Shown: positions 16,412 to 26,266, numbered from the stretch's first letter. The stretch: 64,000 nucleotides of DNA from Caballeronia sp. GAFFF1 (GCF_023630705.1 NZ_JALQEM010000005.1:1-64000), one strand, 5' to 3'. A program made the numbers and translations. Notes: generated by a model not told the origin, from the sequence alone.

Positions 16412-18226
16412 ATGCCTTCCCAATTCGCGCGCTACCTTTGCTTCGCCGTTCTGTGTCTTGCGTTGACGATTCCGTTCGGCGTCGTCAACCACACGTATCC
16501 GATCCCGACGTTCTACGCGGAATACAGCGCGCTGGCCTTGTATCTTGCGCTCGGAGCCACGGTCGCCATACTCGTGCGCGTTTCCGAGCCGCGCGTGCCG
16601 TTCGCGTCGCCGGTGGTCGCGCTGATGCCACTGGCGTTCGGCATCGTGCTCGTTGCGCAGACGGTGCTGCTGCCGGTCGCCCAGCCTTCGATGAACTGGC
16701 TCGGCGGCGCCTATCTGCTCGCATCGTTCGTGGCCGTGCATACGGGGTTCGGACTGGTGCGCGCGGGGCTGTCGGAGAAGGCGTTGCGCATCGGCGCCGC
16801 CGCGTTGCTCGCGGGCGGGCTCTTCGCGGTGTTTTGCCAGACCGTGCAGTTGTTCCACATGGAAGCGAAATTCGCGCCGCTCGTCGTGGCATACAACGTC
16901 GCGATCAAGCGGCGGCCTTTCGGGAATATGGCGCAGGCGAATCACCTCGCGACCGTCATCGCTTTTGCCGTGGCGGGCGCGATGTATTTCGTGCAGACGC
17001 GCCGCATGCCCGTCGTGGTGTGGCTCGTCGTGTCGGCGGTGCTGTCGTTCGGCCTCGCGCTGACGGTGTCGCGCGGGCCGTGGCTGCAAACGGCGGTGAT
17101 CGTCGTCGCCGGATTCTGGATGGCGTTGATCCGCCGACGCCCCGGCGCGGCCGACGACTTCGACAGCCCGACAGCGACCAGCGGACGGGACATCCGCGCC
17201 TGGATCATGCCGTTTGCGCTCGCGGCGGTGTTCCTGCTGGTCAACGCCGCGGTCCGTTGGGCCAACGTGCGGTATCAGCTCGGTCTCGCGCAATCGGCGG
17301 CGGAGCGCATGCAGGACGCCAATCAGATCGCGCCGCGTCTTGCGCTGTGGAAGTACGGCTGGACCATGTTCAGGACGCATCCGCTCTTGGGCGTCGGGTG
17401 GGGCGAGTTTCCGCGTTACCAGTTCGACATGGTGCGCGAACTCGGCGGCGTGGAGATCGCGAACAACGCGCACGATATCTTCATCGACCTGCTTGCGAAG
17501 ACCGGGCTGCTCGGGGTTGCGGTGCTGGTGGTGGGCATCGCGTTGTGGCTGATTCGCGTGCTGCGCGCGCCGCATACGCCCGCGCGCGTCTTTGCGCTCT
17601 CGCTGCTGGGCGTGCTGATGATGCACGCGCTCGTCGAGTATCCACAGCAGTACATGTTCTTTCTGATGCCCGCGATGCTCGTGATCGGTCTTCTGGAGAC
17701 GCGGCCGCTGCGGCTTGTGGCGCGGCCCGTGTCGTATGGTGGCTACGTCTTTCTCGTCGTGGCGGGCCTCATTGCGCTGTATCCGACGATGCGCGACTAC
17801 AACCGCGCCGAAGTGCTGTACTACGGCTCGCGGCCGGCGGAGCAGTATCGCGACGATCCGTCGTTTCTTTTCGGCGCGTGGGGCCAGTATGGCGCCGCCA
17901 CGCTGTTGCCGATGAACGCGCAGGATATCGAAGCGAAGCTGGCGGCGCATCGGCAGGCCATCGCGCTGCTGCCGGGAGAGACTGTGCTGCGCCGTTACGC
18001 GGTGTTGCAGGCGATCGCGGGTCAGCGCAAAGAGGCGCTCGATACCGTCGCGCGCCTGCAGATTTTCGCGACGGAACTGAACGACTGGCCGACGCAGCTC
18101 GCGTCGCTGTATCAGTCGGTCGATGAAATCGGCGCGCCGCTGGCGGACTTCAGGGCCGATCTCGTTAAGCGTTACGGGCCGCCCGCCGGGGCGAATGCTC
18201 ACGCGGACGATGACGCCGACGAGTAA
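16412..18226 (+). CDS. pglL: PglL-type O-oligosaccharyltransferase (Wzy_C family)
   Basis: A 604-residue inner-membrane enzyme that in Burkholderia and Neisseria moves a lipid-linked oligosaccharide onto Ser/Thr of periplasmic proteins. About a dozen membrane segments fill the first 430 residues. The Wzy_C/PglL loop motif is visible: FRTHPLLGVGWGEFPRYQF, followed by NNAHDIFIDLLAKTG with the conserved NAH. The C-terminal ~150 residues are periplasmic, helical and end in an acidic DDDADE tail. TATAGT at 16377-16382 is a possible -10 in the 136-base gap after the pilin gene. WaaL-type ligases share this fold, but the pilin neighbour and the C-terminal domain favour PglL. Confidence 0.88.
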   Translation: MPSQFARYLCFAVLCLALTIPFGVVNHTYPIPTFYAEYSALALYLALGATVAILVRVSEPRVPFASPVVALMPLAFGIVLVAQTVLLPVAQPSMNWLGGAYLLASFVAVHTGFGLVRAGLSEKALRIGAAALLAGGLFAVFCQTVQLFHMEAKFAPLVVAYNVAIKRRPFGNMAQANHLATVIAFAVAGAMYFVQTRRMPVVVWLVVSAVLSFGLALTVSRGPWLQTAVIVVAGFWMALIRRRPGAADDFDSPTATSGRDIRAWIMPFALAAVFLLVNAAVRWANVRYQLGLAQSAAERMQDANQIAPRLALWKYGWTMFRTHPLLGVGWGEFPRYQFDMVRELGGVEIANNAHDIFIDLLAKTGLLGVAVLVVGIALWLIRVLRAPHTPARVFALSLLGVLMMHALVEYPQQYMFFLMPAMLVIGLLETRPLRLVARPVSYGGYVFLVVAGLIALYPTMRDYNRAEVLYYGSRPAEQYRDDPSFLFGAWGQYGAATLLPMNAQDIEAKLAAHRQAIALLPGETVLRRYAVLQAIAGQRKEALDTVARLQIFATELNDWPTQLASLYQSVDEIGAPLADFRADLVKRYGPPAGANAHADDDADE

Positions 18227-18253
18227 GCAGTAAGCACGCGGCTCAGGCGCGGT

Positions 18254-18745
18254 TCAGGCGGGCGGCTGAGAGGCCGCCACCCAGTCGCCCGACTTCCCGC
18301 CGTGCTTTTCCATCACGCGTACGTTCGTGATGGTCATGCCGCGATCGACGGCCTTGCACATGTCGTAGATGGTCAGCAGGCCGACTTGCACGGCGGTGAG
18401 CGCCTCCATCTCGACGCCCGTGCGTCCCACGGTCTCGACGCGCACTTCGCAATGCACGCCGGGCAGCGCGTCATCGACGGAAAAGTCGACGGCGACGCGC
18501 GTCAGGGCAAGCGGATGACACAGCGGGATCAGATCGGCGGTGCGCTTTGCGCCCTGAATGGCCGCGATGCGCGCGACGCCGAGCACATCGCCCTTTTTCG
18601 CGCGTCCTTCGCGGATCAACGCAAGCGTGTCGTCGCGCATGACGATGGAGCCGCGCGCCACCGCGATGCGCCGCGTCTCGTTCTTGCCGCCGACATCGAC
18701 CATGTGCGCCTCGCCGGCGGCATCGAAATGTGTGAGTCCGGACAT
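18254..18745 (-). CDS. moaC: Cyclic pyranopterin monophosphate synthase MoaC
   Basis: MoaC makes cyclic pyranopterin monophosphate in molybdenum cofactor synthesis. The length of 163 residues is normal. Motifs seen: [18 protein letters not shown] at the start, the active-site [11 protein letters not shown], and [23 protein letters not shown]. It lies convergent with pglL, the two stops being 27 bases apart, and no other molybdopterin gene is in the window. Confidence 0.97.
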   Translation of the reverse strand: MSGLTHFDAAGEAHMVDVGGKNETRRIAVARGSIVMRDDTLALIREGRAKKGDVLGVARIAAIQGAKRTADLIPLCHPLALTRVAVDFSVDDALPGVHCEVRVETVGRTGVEMEALTAVQVGLLTIYDMCKAVDRGMTITNVRVMEKHGGKSGDWVAASQPPA

Positions 18746-18902
18746 AGCCTCTCCTTGCAGTGGGCGCTTATCTTACCAGCGGGGCCTTCGGCGAAAACGG
18801 CGCGAAGCCGTGTCCACAGGTGCCGCCGGGCGCGCAACACTTGATACGATAAGCGCGTTCCCGTCCTCACGCTGACCGCCGGCGACGCTCCGGCTTCGCG
18901 CT

Positions 18903-21491
18903 ATGTTCTTGAATCGTCCGAGCCGCGGGCTCGTGTTCGCGTTGTGTCTCAGTCTCGCCATGCCGCCGTTCGCCGCGGCGCAGGCGGGCGCGGCCGTGGG
19001 TCGTGGGGGCAATGAGGCGAAGGCGGTAAATGCGGACAATGCGGCCAATGCGGCCAATGCGGCACACGCGACCAACGCGACCAACGCGACCAACGCGACC
19101 AACGCGACCAACGCGGCCAAGGCGACGAACGCAGCCAACGCGGGCAACGCAGCAAACGCAGCCAACGCAGCCAACGCAGCCAACGCAGCCAACGCAGCCA
19201 ACGCAGCCAACGCAGCCAACGCAGCAAACGCAGCCAACGCAGCCAACGCAGCCAACGCAGCCAACGCAGCAAACGCAGCAAACGCAGCAAACGCAGCAAA
19301 CGCAGTAGCGACGGCAAACGCCACAAGTGGTTCAAACGGGCAAAACCGCGCGCACACAACCTATGCGACAACCGCGACAGCCGCGATCGCCCCACCCGCA
19401 ACCTCCACCGCCAGCACACCACCCAACACCGTCGCCGACGGCATATTCGGCGTCTACGGCGGCGCGGAAAGCCGCTTCGCCAATCGTCCGGGCGCGATGG
19501 CCGGCCTTCGCGCGCCGCTTTCGTCCGTGCAACTGCCGGATTTGGGCGACGGCTCCGGCGGCACGCTCTCGCCTCAGGCGGAGCGCAAGCTCGGCGAGCG
19601 GATGATGCGCGAAGTCCGCGCCGATCCCGACTACCTCGACGACTGGCTGATTCGCGATTACCTCGACTCCATCGCGTCGAAGCTCTCCGCCGCCGCCGCG
19701 ACGCAGTACCTCGGCGGCTATCGTCCGGACTTCGAACTCTTCGCCGTGCGCGATCCGCAGATCAACGCGTTCTCGATGCCGGGCGGCTTCGTCGGCGTCA
19801 ACACAGGGCTGATCTCGGCGACGCAGACGGAATCGGAACTCGCGTCCGTCGTCGGCCACGAGATGGGGCACGTGCTCCAGCGCCACATCGCGCGCATGAT
19901 CGGCGCGCAGGAAAAGAGCGGGTACGCGGCGCTCGCGGCCATGCTCGCCGGGCTGCTGGCGGGCGTCATGACGCACAGCGGCGATCTCGGCATGGGCATC
20001 GCGATGGGCGGACAGGCTTTTGCCGTCGATAACCAGCTGCGCTTCTCGCGCGCGGCCGAGCACGAGGCCGACCGCGTCGGATTTCAGATGCTCGCGGCCG
20101 CCGGCTACGATCCCTACGCGATGACCGCGTTCTTCGAGCGGCTCGACCGGGCGTCGATGGCCGATAACGGCGTGCCGGCTTACGCGCGCACGCATCCGCT
20201 GACGACCGAGCGCATCGCGGACATGGAGGACCGCGCGCGACGCGTGCCGTACCGGCAGCCGCGGCAGTCGCCGGAATATGCGTTCGTGCGTGCGCGCTCG
20301 CGCGTGCTTCAGGTGAACTACGCGAGCGACTATCGTGAGGTCGCGAGCCGTCTCAAGGCCGAAATCGACGATCAGACCGCGCTCAATCCCGCCGCGAACT
20401 GGTACGGCATCGCGCTCGCGCGTTCGCTGACGGGCGATTACGACGCCGCCAACGATGCGCTCGCCCGAGCGCGGCGGCTCTTTGAAGGCGAGGAAGCGAG
20501 CGCTGCGGCGGCTTCAGTTGAGGCGCGGCGCGAACTGGCGCAGACGGTCGAGGGCGGTCAGAGCCGCGATGCGGGTTCGGATGACAAGCGCCACGCGCAG
20601 CAGCAAAAGCCTGCGTCGAAAGCGCAAGGCGAAAGCCTTGGCGCATCGCTGCGCGGCGTGTCGGGTTCGGCGGCGAACGCTCGCGCGGGCGTTGGATCTG
20701 CGCCTGCGCGTGGCGACGGAGCACCATCTTCACAACCAGCCAATATTCAAGGCACGTTGGCCTCGGCGACAAAAGCACGCGCCGGAATTGAGGTTCCGCC
20801 TGCTCGTGGCGACGGACCGCTCTCCGCTCAAGCGTCCACCATGCAAGGCGCGTCCACAACCAACGTCGGCCCGCACTCGACGCCACAAACCGCCGCGCTC
20901 GCGAATCCTTCCGCCCCGGCCGTCTCGATGTCTTCGCTCCTAAGCAGCAGCGCACACGGCGCGCTGAACGCCGCGCCCGCCGCGGCAAGCGGGCCCATCG
21001 CGCTCCTGCCCGTGCGCGTGACCGCCCAGCAAGCCGCCCGCAGCACGCCGAGCCTCGACGTGCTCGCCGCCGAGATCGCGCGTCGCGCGGGCCGTTACGA
21101 CGACGCCGTGCGCCTCGCCGACATCGCCCAGACGCGCTGGCCCAACTCGCACGCGGCGATCGACGCGCATCTGCAATCGCTGATGGCCGCGCATCGCTAT
21201 GAGGAAGCGCAGACGCTCGCGCGCCGCGAAACGCGCGCGGAACCGCTGCGCGCGGACTGGTGGCTGTATCTGGCGCAGGCGAGCGCAGGCATGAACGATC
21301 CGCTGCGCCAGCATCAGGCGATGGCCGAGAAACTGGCGCTCGACGGCGCATGGCCGTCCGCCATTCGCCAGTTGAAGGAAGCACGCGATGTCAAAACCGC
21401 GAGCTTCTACGATCTCTCGACGATTTCCGCGCGCCTGCGCGACTTCGAAGCACGCTACAAGGAAGAGCGCGACGAGGAGAAAAAGAGCTGA
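18903..21491 (+). CDS. BepA-like M48 metalloprotease with Asn-Ala-Ala repeats
   Basis: A periplasmic zinc protease of the BepA/YfgC type, which checks outer-membrane protein assembly. After a signal peptide (ending near AAAQA) come about 95 residues of NAA/NAT tripeptide repeats, then the M48 domain: HEMGH near residue 319 binds zinc with the later Glu in AEHEADR, and LPDLGDGS precedes it as in relatives. The C-terminal part is TPR-like. A second low-complexity insert (about residues 540-696) splits the TPR region and holds two copies of an ARAG...PARGDG unit. At 862 residues it is nearly twice BepA's size; the excess is these two regions. No ribosome site is clear at ATG 18903. Confidence 0.88.
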   Translation: MFLNRPSRGLVFALCLSLAMPPFAAAQAGAAVGRGGNEAKAVNADNAANAANAAHATNATNATNATNATNAAKATNAANAGNAANAANAANAANAANAANAANAANAANAANAANAANAANAANAANAANAANAVATANATSGSNGQNRAHTTYATTATAAIAPPATSTASTPPNTVADGIFGVYGGAESRFANRPGAMAGLRAPLSSVQLPDLGDGSGGTLSPQAERKLGERMMREVRADPDYLDDWLIRDYLDSIASKLSAAAATQYLGGYRPDFELFAVRDPQINAFSMPGGFVGVNTGLISATQTESELASVVGHEMGHVLQRHIARMIGAQEKSGYAALAAMLAGLLAGVMTHSGDLGMGIAMGGQAFAVDNQLRFSRAAEHEADRVGFQMLAAAGYDPYAMTAFFERLDRASMADNGVPAYARTHPLTTERIADMEDRARRVPYRQPRQSPEYAFVRARSRVLQVNYASDYREVASRLKAEIDDQTALNPAANWYGIALARSLTGDYDAANDALARARRLFEGEEASAAAASVEARRELAQTVEGGQSRDAGSDDKRHAQQQKPASKAQGESLGASLRGVSGSAANARAGVGSAPARGDGAPSSQPANIQGTLASATKARAGIEVPPARGDGPLSAQASTMQGASTTNVGPHSTPQTAALANPSAPAVSMSSLLSSSAHGALNAAPAAASGPIALLPVRVTAQQAARSTPSLDVLAAEIARRAGRYDDAVRLADIAQTRWPNSHAAIDAHLQSLMAAHRYEEAQTLARRETRAEPLRADWWLYLAQASAGMNDPLRQHQAMAEKLALDGAWPSAIRQLKEARDVKTASFYDLSTISARLRDFEARYKEERDEEKKS
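19027..19309 (+). repeat. 9-bp tandem repeat encoding (Asn-Ala-Ala)n
   Basis: Roughly thirty head-to-tail units, mostly AACGCAGCC or AACGCAGCA, with older variants (AATGCGGCC, AACGCGACC) at the left end. The whole array stays in frame, so unit loss or gain changes length without breaking the protein. The right side is the most uniform, which suggests recent expansion there. It also keeps several other frames open; those are shadows. Confidence 0.95.
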
Positions 21492-21495
21492 CGCT

Positions 21496-22077
21496 TCAGG
21501 CTTTCGACGCCGCGCGCGCAGCCGGACTGGCGACGAAACCGAAGCGCGTCTCGACGTCGGCGCGCGAGATAGGCTGTAACGGAAGATCGACTCCATCGCG
21601 CCAATGGAAGACGCCGCCGCGCGACGCGTCATCGAACGTCGCGTGGGTCGAGAACAGATCGAGATCGTGATCGTGCAGGGCGGCTGAGCGCGGCGGCGTG
21701 GCAGCGTCGGAAAAGAGCAGGGCGCCTTCGTCGTCGAGAAATGCCTGCGCCGGCTCGAACGGCGCGCCGGTGTGGTCGGTCAGCCGCAATGCGCCGTTCA
21801 TCGCGGAAAGACGCACGATCCACGGCGTATAAGCCAGTTCCACGTACACGCGCTGCGGCCCGTTCTGAAAGAACCACTGGCCGTCGGCATCGCGCTCGTA
21901 GTTGCGGTTGATGAAGCCGATCAGCGCTTCGTGGCGAATGGCATCGCCGAGCGCGCCCGCGGCCTGCGCCGCCTCGTCGCGCATGCGCCACTGACCGCGC
22001 CGGTCCAGCAACAGCCAGCCCGTGCAATGCGGAACGTTCGGCCACTTGGCCAGCGCCTGCTTGACGATCTCATCCAT
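21496..22077 (-). CDS. Conserved hypothetical protein
   Basis: A soluble protein of 193 residues that I do not recognise. Visible features are an aromatic-rich start (KWPNVPHCTGWLLLDRRGQW), the stretch FINRNYERDADGQWFFQNG, and YVELAYTPWIVRL. The pattern resembles a small beta-rich fold. No signal peptide or membrane segment. It starts 3 bases after the stop of the YheT-type hydrolase, so it is probably translated with it. Its stop lies 4 bases from the stop of the convergent M48 gene. Confidence 0.75.
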   Translation of the reverse strand: MDEIVKQALAKWPNVPHCTGWLLLDRRGQWRMRDEAAQAAGALGDAIRHEALIGFINRNYERDADGQWFFQNGPQRVYVELAYTPWIVRLSAMNGALRLTDHTGAPFEPAQAFLDDEGALLFSDAATPPRSAALHDHDLDLFSTHATFDDASRGGVFHWRDGVDLPLQPISRADVETRFGFVASPAARAASKA

Positions 22078-22080
22078 GAT

Positions 22081-23172
22081 TCATTCGCCCGGAAGAAAAT
22101 GTTCGAGGTAGCCGAACACGCGCGACGATAGCCAGTCCATGCGTCCCGGAAACGGCCCCGTCATGAAGCCGACATGGCCGCCGTGGTCCGGCTGATCGAG
22201 CGTGACGGACGCCGATACTTCGGCCTGCGATGGCAGCGCGCGCTCGGGCAGGAACGGATCGTTGCGGGCGTTCAGCACGAGCGCCGGCACTTCGATGCGG
22301 TTCAGATGCGCGCGGATGGTCGCGGTCGTCCAGTAATGGTCGGTATCGCGAAAACCGTGCAGCGGCGCGGTCACGACGTTATCGAATTCATACAGCGTGC
22401 GCGCGGCGAGCACGGCGTGGCGGTCGTACAGACCCGGAAACTGGTCGAGTTTCGCGAGAGCCTTTTTCTTGAGCGACTTCAGGAAGCTGCGCGTATAGAC
22501 CATGCCGAAGCCTTGCGAGATCGCGTGACCGCCCGCGTGGACATCGAGCGGCGCCGAAATGGCGGCGGCCGCGCTGACGATCGAGGCGTCCGTGCCGCGC
22601 TCGCATAGCCAATGCAAGAGCACGTTGCCGCCGAGCGACACGCCCGCCGCGACGATCGGGCCTGCATGCCTTTCGCGCAGTCGCCGCAAGATCCAGTCGA
22701 CTTCGGCGCTATCCGCGAGGTGATAAAAGCGCGGCAGCCGGTTCATCGGCCCGCTGCAACTGCGAAAGTGCGGCACCACGCCGTGCCAGCCGCGCGCATG
22801 GGCGGCGACCATCATCGTGCGGGCGTAGTGGGAGTCGGAGTTGCCTTCGAGGCCATGAAACAGCACGAATAGCGGCGCGGTCGATGCCGGGCGCGCTGCG
22901 TCATCGTGCGCGAGCCAGTCGACGTCGATGAAATCGCCGTCCGGCGTATCCCAGCGTTCGCGCCGATAACGCACCGCCGGCTTGCGCCCGAAGAGCGCGG
23001 GCACGATGGTCTGCGCGTGACTCGTCGGCAGCCAGCGCGGCGCGCTGTAGAGCCATTGCGAGACGGGTTCGGCAAGCACGCGGCCCGCGGCCTGCGCCGT
23101 TTCCTTCAGCGCGACGGCGGGCGCCTTGTCCACGAACGACGAATCGTGTTTCAACAACGGATCGCGCTTCAT
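22081..23172 (-). CDS. Alpha/beta hydrolase, YheT family
   Basis: A 363-residue cytoplasmic hydrolase. The oxyanion region FVLFHGLEGNSDSHYAR, nucleophile elbow GVSLGGNVLLHW, acid ARNDPFLP, and His in DHGGHVGFM give a full Ser-Asp-His triad. The N-terminal WLPTSHAQTIVPALFGR is typical of the YheT group, whose substrates are not established (short-chain esterase activity is reported for relatives). The gene lies in a minus-strand run with an NTF2-like gene before it and a hypothetical gene after it. Confidence 0.9.
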   Translation of the reverse strand: MKRDPLLKHDSSFVDKAPAVALKETAQAAGRVLAEPVSQWLYSAPRWLPTSHAQTIVPALFGRKPAVRYRRERWDTPDGDFIDVDWLAHDDAARPASTAPLFVLFHGLEGNSDSHYARTMMVAAHARGWHGVVPHFRSCSGPMNRLPRFYHLADSAEVDWILRRLRERHAGPIVAAGVSLGGNVLLHWLCERGTDASIVSAAAAISAPLDVHAGGHAISQGFGMVYTRSFLKSLKKKALAKLDQFPGLYDRHAVLAARTLYEFDNVVTAPLHGFRDTDHYWTTATIRAHLNRIEVPALVLNARNDPFLPERALPSQAEVSASVTLDQPDHGGHVGFMTGPFPGRMDWLSSRVFGYLEHFLPGE

Positions 23173-23220
23173 GGCCTTCTCCCCGGCAAACGTCTTTCTA
23201 TGCTTCGTGACTGCGGTATT

Positions 23221-23685
23221 TCAGTGCAACGGTCCCTGCCCGTGACGCAGCTTCGCGGCGAACTGGCCGGCCGCTTCCATCGGCATCTCGCTCGCGTGAA
23301 TATGCGCGATGCGCCATTCGCCGCGTTCGTGAACCATCACGTAAGTTGAGAAAATCATGCGCGGCGCGGCGGTCCCGGCCGGCTGATGCGCCTCCGCAAT
23401 CGCATACACGACGGTGCCGAGACTGTCGTACACGCGAATATCGAGCGGCTCGATGCTGACGGCCTGCGCGCCGAACTGCTTGCCGAGGCCCGCGCGAATG
23501 CTTTCGAGGCCGTGCAGATGCGTGCCGTCCGCGCAGATGCAGGTGGCGAACTCCTCGTCGATCCAAAGCGACATCACAGCGTCGATGCTGTTGTCCGCGA
23601 CAGCCTGATAGTAAGCGTTGAGAGTGTCGGCGGCGGCTTCGAACAGGCGGGCGAAACGTGGCATGGGCTCGTGGGTCTCTGGCAT
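23221..23685 (-). CDS. SnoaL/NTF2-like domain protein
   Basis: About 150 residues with the cone-shaped NTF2 fold: helix AADTLNAYYQAVADNSIDAVMSLW, then beta strands with FATCICADGTHLHGLESIRAGL, and a final strand pair around RMIFSTYVMVHERGEWRIAHIHAS. Such proteins often bind a small ligand or act as isomerases; here no active-site set can be named. The start is uncertain: 23685 gives MPETHEPMPRF, 23664 gives MPRF; neither has a strong ribosome site. It lies between waaF and the YheT gene on the same strand. Confidence 0.78.
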   Translation of the reverse strand: MPETHEPMPRFARLFEAAADTLNAYYQAVADNSIDAVMSLWIDEEFATCICADGTHLHGLESIRAGLGKQFGAQAVSIEPLDIRVYDSLGTVVYAIAEAHQPAGTAAPRMIFSTYVMVHERGEWRIAHIHASEMPMEAAGQFAAKLRHGQGPLH

Positions 23686-23831
23686 TCGCGCGCAACGCCG
23701 TGTCACGATGGCGTGCCGCATCGGTCATGGTTCAAAGCATGCCTCCGTTCGGAGACACTCGCGTGTCCGCGCCCGCACACGAAAATGCCGATGCCGCCGC
23801 AAAGCCGCCGCGGCAAGGCAGGCGTGACGCC

Positions 23832-24905
23832 TCAACGATGCGCGAGCAACATGCCGCGCAGATCGGCGAAAACCTGTTCGGCAGAGAGTTCGCGCAGGCA
23901 GTTGAGATGGCCGAGCGGACACTCGCGGGAAAAGCACGGACTGCACTCAAGGTGAAGCCATTGTACCTTTGCGACGTCGGACAAGGGCGGCGTATGGCGC
24001 GGATCGGTGGAGCCGTACACCGCGACGAGCGGACGTTTGAGCGCCGCCGCGACGTGCATGAGCCCCGAGTCGTTGGTGACGACGGCACTCGCCCGGGCGA
24101 TCAGCGCGCATGCTTCGCCGAGCGATGTCTGGCCGCACAGATTGCGCACGTTCGGCGCGCGCTCCGCGATGGCCTGCGCGACGGCCGAATCTTTCTTCGA
24201 TCCGAGCGCGACGATGCGCGCATAGGGAAACGACTGCGCGACGAACTGCGCGAGCGACGCGAAGTGCTCGGGCGGCCAGCGCTTGGCCGGACCGAACTCC
24301 GCGCCGGGGCAAAACACGACGAGCGGCGCGCGCGTATCCAGATTGAAGCGCGCCGACACGCGCGCCGCTTCATTCGGATCGGCTTCGAGGCGCGGCACGG
24401 GCAAGAGCGGCGCGTCGCCTGCCGCTGCGTCGTGAGCTTGCGCGTATCGGTCGATGAACGGCAGCTTCGCGCCCGGCGCATAGGCGAGGGCGGCATACTG
24501 CGCGGTCATCGGCGGGCGTTCGGTCTTCGGCGGATTGGGGTGGCGCACGTTCAAGAGCCCGTAACGCGCCTCGCCCTTGTAGCCGATGCGCAGCCGGATG
24601 CCCGCCATCCACGGAATCAGCGCGGACTTGGCGGAATTGGGCAGCACGTACGCGGCGTCGTAGCCGACATCGCGCAGGTCGCTCGCAAGCTGCCAGCGGC
24701 GCAGCAGTTGCAGCTTGCCGTGAGCGAGATCCGTCGCGTAGACGTCGCGGATTTCCGGCATGCGTTCGAGCACGGGCGCGACCCAGGTCGGCGCGACGGC
24801 ATCGATCGCGATACGCGGGTGAAGCTTTCGCAAAAGCGTGAACAGCGGCTGCGCCATCAACGCGTCACCGATCCAGTTCGGTGCTATAACCAGCGCACGG
24901 CGCAT
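23832..24905 (-). CDS. waaF: ADP-heptose:LPS heptosyltransferase II
   Basis: This enzyme adds the second heptose to the lipopolysaccharide inner core at the cytoplasmic side of the inner membrane. At 357 residues it matches WaaF. The glycosyltransferase family 9 start RRALVIAPNWIGDALMAQPL, and the nucleotide-sugar region CPGAEFGPAKRWPPEHFA and TNDSGLMHVAAAL, are all present. The Cys-rich ending (CSPCFSRECPLGHLNC) is also typical of WaaF. It follows ilvE and the small zinc-binding gene on the same strand. Confidence 0.96.
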   Translation of the reverse strand: MRRALVIAPNWIGDALMAQPLFTLLRKLHPRIAIDAVAPTWVAPVLERMPEIRDVYATDLAHGKLQLLRRWQLASDLRDVGYDAAYVLPNSAKSALIPWMAGIRLRIGYKGEARYGLLNVRHPNPPKTERPPMTAQYAALAYAPGAKLPFIDRYAQAHDAAAGDAPLLPVPRLEADPNEAARVSARFNLDTRAPLVVFCPGAEFGPAKRWPPEHFASLAQFVAQSFPYARIVALGSKKDSAVAQAIAERAPNVRNLCGQTSLGEACALIARASAVVTNDSGLMHVAAALKRPLVAVYGSTDPRHTPPLSDVAKVQWLHLECSPCFSRECPLGHLNCLRELSAEQVFADLRGMLLAHR

Positions 24906-25083
24906 CAGTCGTTTTCCGGTCTCAAAATAGTGGCGGCTCGCCGCATCGGGCGGCGGGGCGTCGGTCGTGTGGTGTCATGGCGCGGCGGCCATGCGGCAAA
25001 AACAAGCGAGAGCGAACGAAAGCGCGCGCCCGGATAAACCGGAACGCGCGCATCGACGACGCTCGCACAGTGCTTCGGCGAGC

Positions 25084-25278
25084 TTAGTGGCCCTTGATGG
25101 CTTCGCCGTCCTTCAGCTTGTAGCGCGTGCCGCAATACGGGCAGCGCGCTTCGCCGTGCGTCACGTCGAGGAACACGCGGGGATGCGCGCTCCAGCGTTG
25201 CATCTTCGGATTCGGGCAGAACGCGGGGATATCTTTCGCCGACAATTCCACCAGCGGCATTTCCTTCAGGTCGCTCAT
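25084..25278 (-). CDS. Small CHCC-type zinc-finger protein
   Basis: A 64-residue protein of the zf-CHCC family. The zinc ligands appear as FCPNP, HPRVFLDV and CPYCGTRY. Members resemble the mitochondrial complex I subunit NDUFS6; the bacterial role is unsettled. The start at 25278 is chosen because AAGAGAT lies 7 bases before it. It lies between ilvE and waaF, a fixed order in this group. Confidence 0.9.
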   Translation of the reverse strand: MSDLKEMPLVELSAKDIPAFCPNPKMQRWSAHPRVFLDVTHGEARCPYCGTRYKLKDGEAIKGH

Positions 25279-25345
25279 TGCTATCTCTTTCAATGTCGTT
25301 CGTTGCTGTCGTCTGTCGCGCGAGGGCAGCGCGGCCCTCCCGGCG

Positions 25346-26266
25346 TCAGACTTTCGCGATCCAGCTCGCGTACTTTTCGTTCTTGCCGCCGACCACGTCG
25401 AAGAACGCGCTTTGCAGCTTCTCCGTGATCGGGCCGCGCTTGCCCGCGCCGATCGTGCGATTGTCGAGTTCGCGGATCGGCGTGACTTCGGCGGCCGTGC
25501 CGGTGAAGAAGGCTTCGTCGCACGTATAGACTTCGTCGCGCGTAATGCGTTTCTCGATGACCGGGATGCCGAAGTCGCGCGCCAGCGTGATGACCGTGTC
25601 GCGCGTGATGCCGTCGAGGCACGACGACAAGTCCGGCGTGTACAGCTTGCCGTTGTTCACGAGGAAGAAGTTTTCGCCGGAGCCTTCGGACACGTAGCCG
25701 TCCACGTCGAGCAACAAGGCTTCGTCGTAACCGTCGGTGACGGCTTCCTGATTGGCGAGAATCGAGTTCACGTACCAGCCGGACGCCTTCGCGCGCACCA
25801 TCGACACGTTGACGTGATGGCGCGTGAACGACGACGTCTTCACGCGGATGCCCTTCGCGAGCCCGTCTTCGCCGAGATACGCGCCCCACGGCCACGCGGC
25901 GATGGCCACGTGAATGGTGTTGCCCTTGGCCGAGACGCCGAGCTTCTCGGAGCCGACCCAGATAATCGGGCGGATATAGCACGATTCGAGCTTGTTCTCG
26001 CGCACGACTTCCAGTTGCGCGGCTTCGAGCGTCGCGTGGTCGAACGGGACTTCCATCTGGAAGATTTTCGCCGAGTTCAGAAGGCGCTTGGTGTGCTCTT
26101 TCAGGCGGAAAATGGCCGTTCCCTGCGCGGTCTTGTACGCGCGCACGCCCTCGAATACGCCCATACCGTAGTGCAGCGTGTGCGTCAGAACGTGGATGTT
26201 GGCGTCTCGCCAGTCGATCAGCTTGCCATCCATCCAGATCTTGCCGTCGCGGTCGGCCATTGACAT
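25346..26266 (-). CDS. ilvE: Branched-chain amino acid aminotransferase
   Basis: A PLP enzyme that carries out the last step in Leu, Ile and Val synthesis. At 306 residues it is full length. The start MADRDGKIWMDGKLIDW, THTLHYGMGVFEGVRAY, the PLP Lys in VRAKASGWYVNS, and the substrate-loop VSEGSGENFFLV are typical. TAGGAG precedes the ATG by 6 bases. It is the first gene of the minus-strand run through waaF and is divergent from azlCD, which exports branched-chain amino acids. Confidence 0.97.
   Translation of the reverse strand: MSMADRDGKIWMDGKLIDWRDANIHVLTHTLHYGMGVFEGVRAYKTAQGTAIFRLKEHTKRLLNSAKIFQMEVPFDHATLEAAQLEVVRENKLESCYIRPIIWVGSEKLGVSAKGNTIHVAIAAWPWGAYLGEDGLAKGIRVKTSSFTRHHVNVSMVRAKASGWYVNSILANQEAVTDGYDEALLLDVDGYVSEGSGENFFLVNNGKLYTPDLSSCLDGITRDTVITLARDFGIPVIEKRITRDEVYTCDEAFFTGTAAEVTPIRELDNRTIGAGKRGPITEKLQSAFFDVVGGKNEKYASWIAKV

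Noticed and set aside
19027-19309. CRISPR-like array
   Set aside because: Units are 9 bp, contiguous and in frame with the protease; there are no spacers and no cas genes.
18773-19422. Long minus-strand frames rich in Leu/Ala/Trp/Arg opposite the M48 gene
   Set aside because: They are the reverse reading of the 9-bp repeat array, which keeps all frames open; no ribosome site or family sequence supports them.
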